A stretch of 64,000 bases of DNA, from the NCBI RefSeq assembly GCF_000472705.1, contig NZ_AXAE01000023.1, positions 64,501-128,500 of the forward strand. The letters run 5' to 3'. The notes below the pieces were generated by a model. That model did no database searches. It saw only the letters and a list, made by a program, of their open reading frames with translations, and had not been told where the DNA came from. This stretch comes from Mesorhizobium erdmanii USDA 3471 (GTDB lineage: Bacteria; Pseudomonadota; Alphaproteobacteria; Rhizobiales; Rhizobiaceae). Numbering within the stretch: position 1 is the stretch's first letter; the number at the start of each line of letters is the position of its first letter. Shown here piece after piece: positions 60,710 through 64,000 of this stretch. The position numbers were made by a program, and so were the translations under genes.

Positions 60710-62137
60710 ATGGAAAAAGCCGAAATCGGCCTGATCGGCCTTGGCACGATGGGCTCCAACCTGGCGCTCAACATCGCCGAACACGGGCACCGCATCGCCG
60801 TCTTCAACCGCACCCGCGCCCGCACCGACGCCTTTGTCGAGAATGCCGGCGCGCTCAGGAACATGGTTGTCCCCTGCTACAGCCTGGAGGAGCTTGCCGC
60901 GGCGATCCGGCCGCCGCGCCCGATCATCATCATGGTTCTGGCCGGCAAGCCGGTCGACGAACAGATCGAAGCCTTGCGCGGCGTGCTGTCCAACAACGAC
61001 ATCGTCATCGATGCCGGCAACGCCAATTTCCGCGACACGATGCGGCGCTTCTCCGAGCTGTCCGGCTCGGGCCTCACCTTCATCGGCATGGGCGTCTCCG
61101 GCGGCGAGGAGGGCGCGCGGCACGGGCCGTCGATCATGGTCGGTGGTACCGAAGAGTCGTGGAAGCGTGTCGAAAACGTGCTCACCGCCATCTCGGCAAA
61201 ATTCAAGGACGAACCCTGTGCCGCCTGGCTCGGCACCGATGGTGCCGGGCATTTCGTCAAGACCATCCACAACGGCATCGAATATGCCGACATGCAGATG
61301 ATCGCCGAAATCTACGGCATTCTGCGTGATGGCCTGGGCATGGGGCCGAAGGACATCGGCACGGTGTTTTCCAACTGGAACAAGGGCCGGCTCAATTCCT
61401 ACCTGATCGAGATCACCGCCAAGGTGCTGGCCGCCGACGATCCCAAGACCGGCAAGCCGGTGGTCGACATCATCCTCGACCGTGCGGGCCAGAAGGGCAC
61501 CGGCAAATGGTCTGTCATCGAGGCGCAGCAGCTCGGCATTCCAGCGACCGCGATCGAGGCGGCGGTGGCGGCACGCGTGCTGTCGTCGATCAAGGACGAG
61601 CGGCTGGCGGCGGAAAAAGCCTATGGCACGATCGGCGTTACGAAGATTTCCGGCGACAAGGACGCACTGCTGAAAGACCTCGAACTGGCGCTGTTCGCCG
61701 GCAAGATCGCCGCCTACGCGCAAGGTTTCGCTGTGATGAGCGGGGCCTCGAAGGAATTCAACTGGAACCTTCCGATGCCGACAATCGCCAGGATCTGGCG
61801 CGCCGGCTGCATCATCCGCTCGCAGATGCTGGATACGATGGCCGAGGCTTTCAGCAGCGGCGGCGCGGCGACCAATCTGTTGATGGCGCCGGCTTTCATC
61901 GCCTTGATGCAGGAGGCGCATCCGTCGCTGCGGCGCATCGTGGCAAGGGCTTCCGAGGCCGGCTCACCGGTGCCGGCGCTGTCTTCGGCTCTTGCCTATT
62001 TCGACAGCTACCGCCAGGGCCGTGGCACCTCGAACCTGATCCAGGCGCAGCGAGACTTCTTCGGCGCGCATGGCTTCGAACGCATCGGCGAGCAGGGCGC
62101 GTTCCACGGCCCGTGGGGGAGCGGGGCTGCCGGCTAG
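60710..62137 (+). CDS. gnd: 6-phosphogluconate dehydrogenase, decarboxylating
   Basis: A 475-residue cytoplasmic enzyme that oxidises and decarboxylates 6-phosphogluconate to ribulose 5-phosphate in the pentose phosphate pathway. NADP-binding GLIGLGTMGSN is at 8-18; substrate and catalytic motifs GVSGGEEGARHGPSIM (about 128-143) and HFVKTIHNGIEYADMQ (about 183-198, with catalytic Lys) are intact, and the C-terminal half has the all-helical dimer domain. Length is normal. It overlaps the convergent LacI gene by four bases at their stops. Confidence 0.95.
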   Translation: MEKAEIGLIGLGTMGSNLALNIAEHGHRIAVFNRTRARTDAFVENAGALRNMVVPCYSLEELAAAIRPPRPIIIMVLAGKPVDEQIEALRGVLSNNDIVIDAGNANFRDTMRRFSELSGSGLTFIGMGVSGGEEGARHGPSIMVGGTEESWKRVENVLTAISAKFKDEPCAAWLGTDGAGHFVKTIHNGIEYADMQMIAEIYGILRDGLGMGPKDIGTVFSNWNKGRLNSYLIEITAKVLAADDPKTGKPVVDIILDRAGQKGTGKWSVIEAQQLGIPATAIEAAVAARVLSSIKDERLAAEKAYGTIGVTKISGDKDALLKDLELALFAGKIAAYAQGFAVMSGASKEFNWNLPMPTIARIWRAGCIIRSQMLDTMAEAFSSGGAATNLLMAPAFIALMQEAHPSLRRIVARASEAGSPVPALSSALAYFDSYRQGRGTSNLIQAQRDFFGAHGFERIGEQGAFHGPWGSGAAG

Positions 62138-63186
62138 TCGGTGGAGCGCCGGTAGGCAAGAACCTCGCCTGGCACGCTGAGGCTTTGCAGCGAGCCGGGT
62201 GCCGCGCCGCCGATCCAGCCGAGCACCGAGCGGGCAAGCTCCGAGCCTGCCAGCCGGAAGTTCTCGTTGACGATCAGCAGTTCGGGCCGGAACAGGTGCA
62301 AAAGATCCGATGATTGCTTGGAAACGATGTCGACATCGCGGCCAAGCTTGAGGCCGGCATCCTCGATGCCGGCGACCAGTGCCAGTGTCGCCGCCGCGGC
62401 GCTGCTGACGAAACCGTCCGGCCTGATGTCGCGGCGCATCAGCTGCGCCGTCCTCGTCCTGATTTGCTCGATCGAATGGTCGATCGAGACGGTGCTGAAC
62501 GGGACCTCGCTGGCGCCGACCTCGCTCAGGGCGTCGGCAAAACCGTTGACCGTATGGCCGTGATAGGTCAGTCCGACGGGTGGCGCCAGCAGAGCGAGCT
62601 TGCGGCGTCCCATGCTCGCAAGGCGCCGCACCGCTTCGACCGCGAAGGCGTGATTGTCGAAATCATGATAGGGATGGACCAGCCCCATATCGGTGCGGCC
62701 ATGCGTGGCAAAGGGAATGCCGTGCTCCAGCATATAGCGGGCCCTGGCATCATTCGGCTGCGTGCGCGAGATGATGACACCATCGGCGGAGCCGGTCTCG
62801 ACCAGATAGCGGATTGGGTCAAGCGGATCCTGCGAGCGCGAATAAGGCGTGACGATCAAATGGTAGGGCGTGTCGGCAATGACCTCCGAGACGCCGTAAA
62901 TGATGTCGGAGACAAAACTCATGATCTCCTGCTCGGTGTTGAGCACGAGGCTGATGACATTGGTCTTGCCGGTTCTGAGGCGCACGCCGGCCCGGTTCGG
63001 CCGGTAGCCGATCTGCTTGGCGACGAGCTGGACGCGGCGCCTGGTTTCGGCGCCGATCTCGGGGGCATCCTTCAGGGCGCGCGATACGGTGGTGACGCCG
63101 AGCCCGGTCATGAAGGCAAGCGTCTTCAGCGTCGGTCGCCCTTGCGCCGACGTCTCGTCGTTCTTTTCCGTCCGCCGTCTGTCCAT
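62134..63186 (-). CDS. LacI-family transcriptional repressor
   Basis: A 350-residue repressor with a LacI helix-turn-helix at about 18-40 (LKTLAFMTGLGVTTVSRALK) and hinge helix (IGYRPNRAGVRLRTG), then the periplasmic-binding-protein-like effector domain. It is divergent from the sugar-binding protein gene at 63580 and two identical, inverted operators lie between them, so it should control both itself and that importer. Related rhizobial regulators control alpha-glucoside or glucose uptake genes; the effector is unknown. Confidence 0.92.
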   Translation of the reverse strand: MDRRRTEKNDETSAQGRPTLKTLAFMTGLGVTTVSRALKDAPEIGAETRRRVQLVAKQIGYRPNRAGVRLRTGKTNVISLVLNTEQEIMSFVSDIIYGVSEVIADTPYHLIVTPYSRSQDPLDPIRYLVETGSADGVIISRTQPNDARARYMLEHGIPFATHGRTDMGLVHPYHDFDNHAFAVEAVRRLASMGRRKLALLAPPVGLTYHGHTVNGFADALSEVGASEVPFSTVSIDHSIEQIRTRTAQLMRRDIRPDGFVSSAAAATLALVAGIEDAGLKLGRDVDIVSKQSSDLLHLFRPELLIVNENFRLAGSELARSVLGWIGGAAPGSLQSLSVPGEVLAYRRSTD

Positions 63187-63284
63187 TCGTCCCGCCCGTC
63201 AGGCGCATAGCAGCCGCAAGCCTGGTCGGCAATCGCCGCGATTGGCGGCGTGGCATGATTTTAACCCGTCGGGGTGTCAATATA

Positions 63285-63298
63285 CTGAAACGTTACAG
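63285..63298. promoter_or_regulatory. LacI operator, repressor side
   Basis: CTGAAACGTTACAG is symmetrical except for one pair (A/T at positions 4 and 11 in reverse sense). The central AACGTT with CG at the dyad is the hallmark of LacI-family operators. It lies about 100 bases upstream of the repressor gene. Confidence 0.75.
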
Positions 63299-63547
63299 AT
63301 TGCCAATCTCATGGCCTGACTGGCGAATGCGAAAGCAGACACGTGATCGTGAATTCTCCAGAGAATCCAAGGCGAACCGTCATCGTTCCTGCCATTTTGC
63401 CGGCTTTTGCTTATTTTGCACTGCAGTAGCTCATATTGCGACGCACAATGGACTCTCCGGCCAATGGATTTTGTTCGCGGTTCGAAAAATATCGGACATC
63501 CTTCACTCCTGGGGTTGCACCATCCGCGCAATTGCCGTATCGAAAAT

Positions 63548-63561
63548 CTGTAACGTTTCAG
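63548..63561. promoter_or_regulatory. LacI operator, transporter side
   Basis: CTGTAACGTTTCAG is the exact reverse complement of the site at 63285-63298. It lies 18 bases before the ATG of the binding-protein gene, between promoter and ribosome-binding site, where it would block transcription. Confidence 0.75.
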
Positions 63562-63579
63562 ATTCTGGGAGGAACCGAA

Positions 63580-64000
63580 ATGCGATACAAACTTTTGACC
63601 GCCGCGCTGGCGACAACGGCCGCGCTGCAGTTCGCCGGTCCGGCCACTGCCACGGACCTGGAAGTCACTCACTGGTGGACCTCCGGCGGTGAGGCGGCGG
63701 CGGTCGCGGAACTCGCCAAGGCTTTCGACGCCACCGGCAATCATTGGGTCGACGGCGCCATTGCCGGGTCCGGCGGTACGGCACGGCCGATCATGATCAG
63801 CCGCATCACGGGCGGCGATCCGATGGGCGCCACTCAGTTCAATCATGGCCGGCAAGCGGAAGAGCTGGTGCAGGCCGGCCTGATGCGCGACCTCACCGAT
63901 GTCGCCACCAAGGGCAAATGGACAGAGGTCGTGCGGCCGAAGAGCCTGCTCGACAGCTGCACCATCGGCGGCAAGATCTACTGCGTGCCGGTCAACATCC
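63580..64000 (+). CDS. Sugar ABC importer binding protein, family 1 (glucose/mannose type; 3' end cut by window edge)
   Basis: The first 140 residues are present. A signal peptide of about 24 residues ends near ATATD, and the mature part begins LEVTHWWTSGGEAAAVAEL, which resembles the binding proteins of the GtsA/glucose-mannose type importers (VEVVHWWTSGGE-like). Further family wording is GSGGTARPIMISRI and GATQFNHGRQAEEL. It is controlled by the divergent LacI regulator via the two operators. The neighbouring 6-phosphogluconate dehydrogenase fits glucose catabolism, but the ligand is inference. Confidence 0.9.
   Translation, partial: MRYKLLTAALATTAALQFAGPATATDLEVTHWWTSGGEAAAVAELAKAFDATGNHWVDGAIAGSGGTARPIMISRITGGDPMGATQFNHGRQAEELVQAGLMRDLTDVATKGKWTEVVRPKSLLDSCTIGGKIYCVPVNI

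Larger units (their letters stand above)
63187..63579. other. 393-base divergent promoter region with two LacI operators
   Basis: No gene is seen. Two copies of a 14-base near-palindrome, exact reverse complements of each other, lie at 63285-63298 and 63548-63561, and are 263 bases apart centre to centre. The second is about 20 bases before the start codon, overlapping the 5' leader; GGGAGGA at 63567 is the ribosome-binding site of the binding-protein gene. Confidence 0.6.

Overview
The window is high-GC, densely coded alphaproteobacterial DNA, most likely from Mesorhizobium or a close relative of the Rhizobiales. Three things suggest this: a C-P lyase operon with an embedded FosX-type gene (an arrangement known from Mesorhizobium), many ABC importers for sugars and other catabolic substrates, and short conserved intergenic mosaic repeats of the rhizobial kind. 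No rRNA, tRNA, CRISPR array, phage or insertion sequence was recognised. The content is almost entirely substrate uptake, catabolism and their regulators.

Layout. 1-6.5 kb: a sugar locus with a ROK kinase and class I aldolase on the minus strand, and a SorC-type regulator and an RbsBCA-type importer on the plus strand. 6.5-11.7 kb: a family 5 (peptide/nickel/oligosaccharide type) ABC importer, divergent from an M24 peptidase (12-13.2 kb). 13.3-15.8 kb: an operon of a Tm-1-like ATP-binding protein, a PEP-hydrolase-like TIM barrel and a cupin, divergent from a TetR regulator. 16.9-22.7 kb: a MalEFGK-type importer with two different ATPases and a 74-residue membrane protein. 22.7-28.4 kb: assorted single genes (cupin, AraC, a decayed AraC copy, TetR/SDR pair, GFA protein, amidase, small exported protein). 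28.4-36.1 kb: two divergent catabolic operons, one with a sugar isomerase, an enolase-superfamily dehydratase, a GntR regulator and a 2-hydroxyacid dehydrogenase, the other with two further sugar isomerases/epimerases and a Gfo/Idh oxidoreductase. 36.1-48.1 kb: the phosphonate locus (phnG-H-I-fosX-J-K-L-acetyltransferase, a DUF1868 2H-phosphoesterase, phnC-D-E-E) with divergent phnF. 48.2-57.1 kb: a second sugar/sugar-acid locus (UxaA-type dehydratase, aldo/keto reductase, RbsBAC importer, zinc alcohol dehydrogenase) with an unusual tandem-HTH GntR regulator. 57.3-60.6 kb: a copper-handling cluster. 60.7-64 kb: 6-phosphogluconate dehydrogenase, a LacI regulator and the start of a sugar-binding protein gene that runs off the right edge.

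How it fits together. The most interesting signal lies between genes. A palindrome of the form ATCTGGT-N3-ACCAGAT, the pattern expected for a FadR-subfamily GntR regulator, occurs in three intergenic regions spread over about 21 kb: between the family 5 importer and the M24 peptidase, before the two-ATPase importer, and between the two divergent isomerase operons. The only FadR/FCD-type GntR gene near these sites (29383-30102) is inside one of those operons. This suggests a single uptake-and-catabolism regulon for an unidentified sugar-acid-like or conjugated compound. Other promoters also show readable logic: a Pho box, -10 and PhnF operator before phnG; a pair of mutually reverse-complementary LacI operators around 63.3-63.6 kb; and a shared SorC-like motif at 2.2 and 3.3 kb. 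In all five complete importer operons a strong hairpin follows the binding-protein gene.
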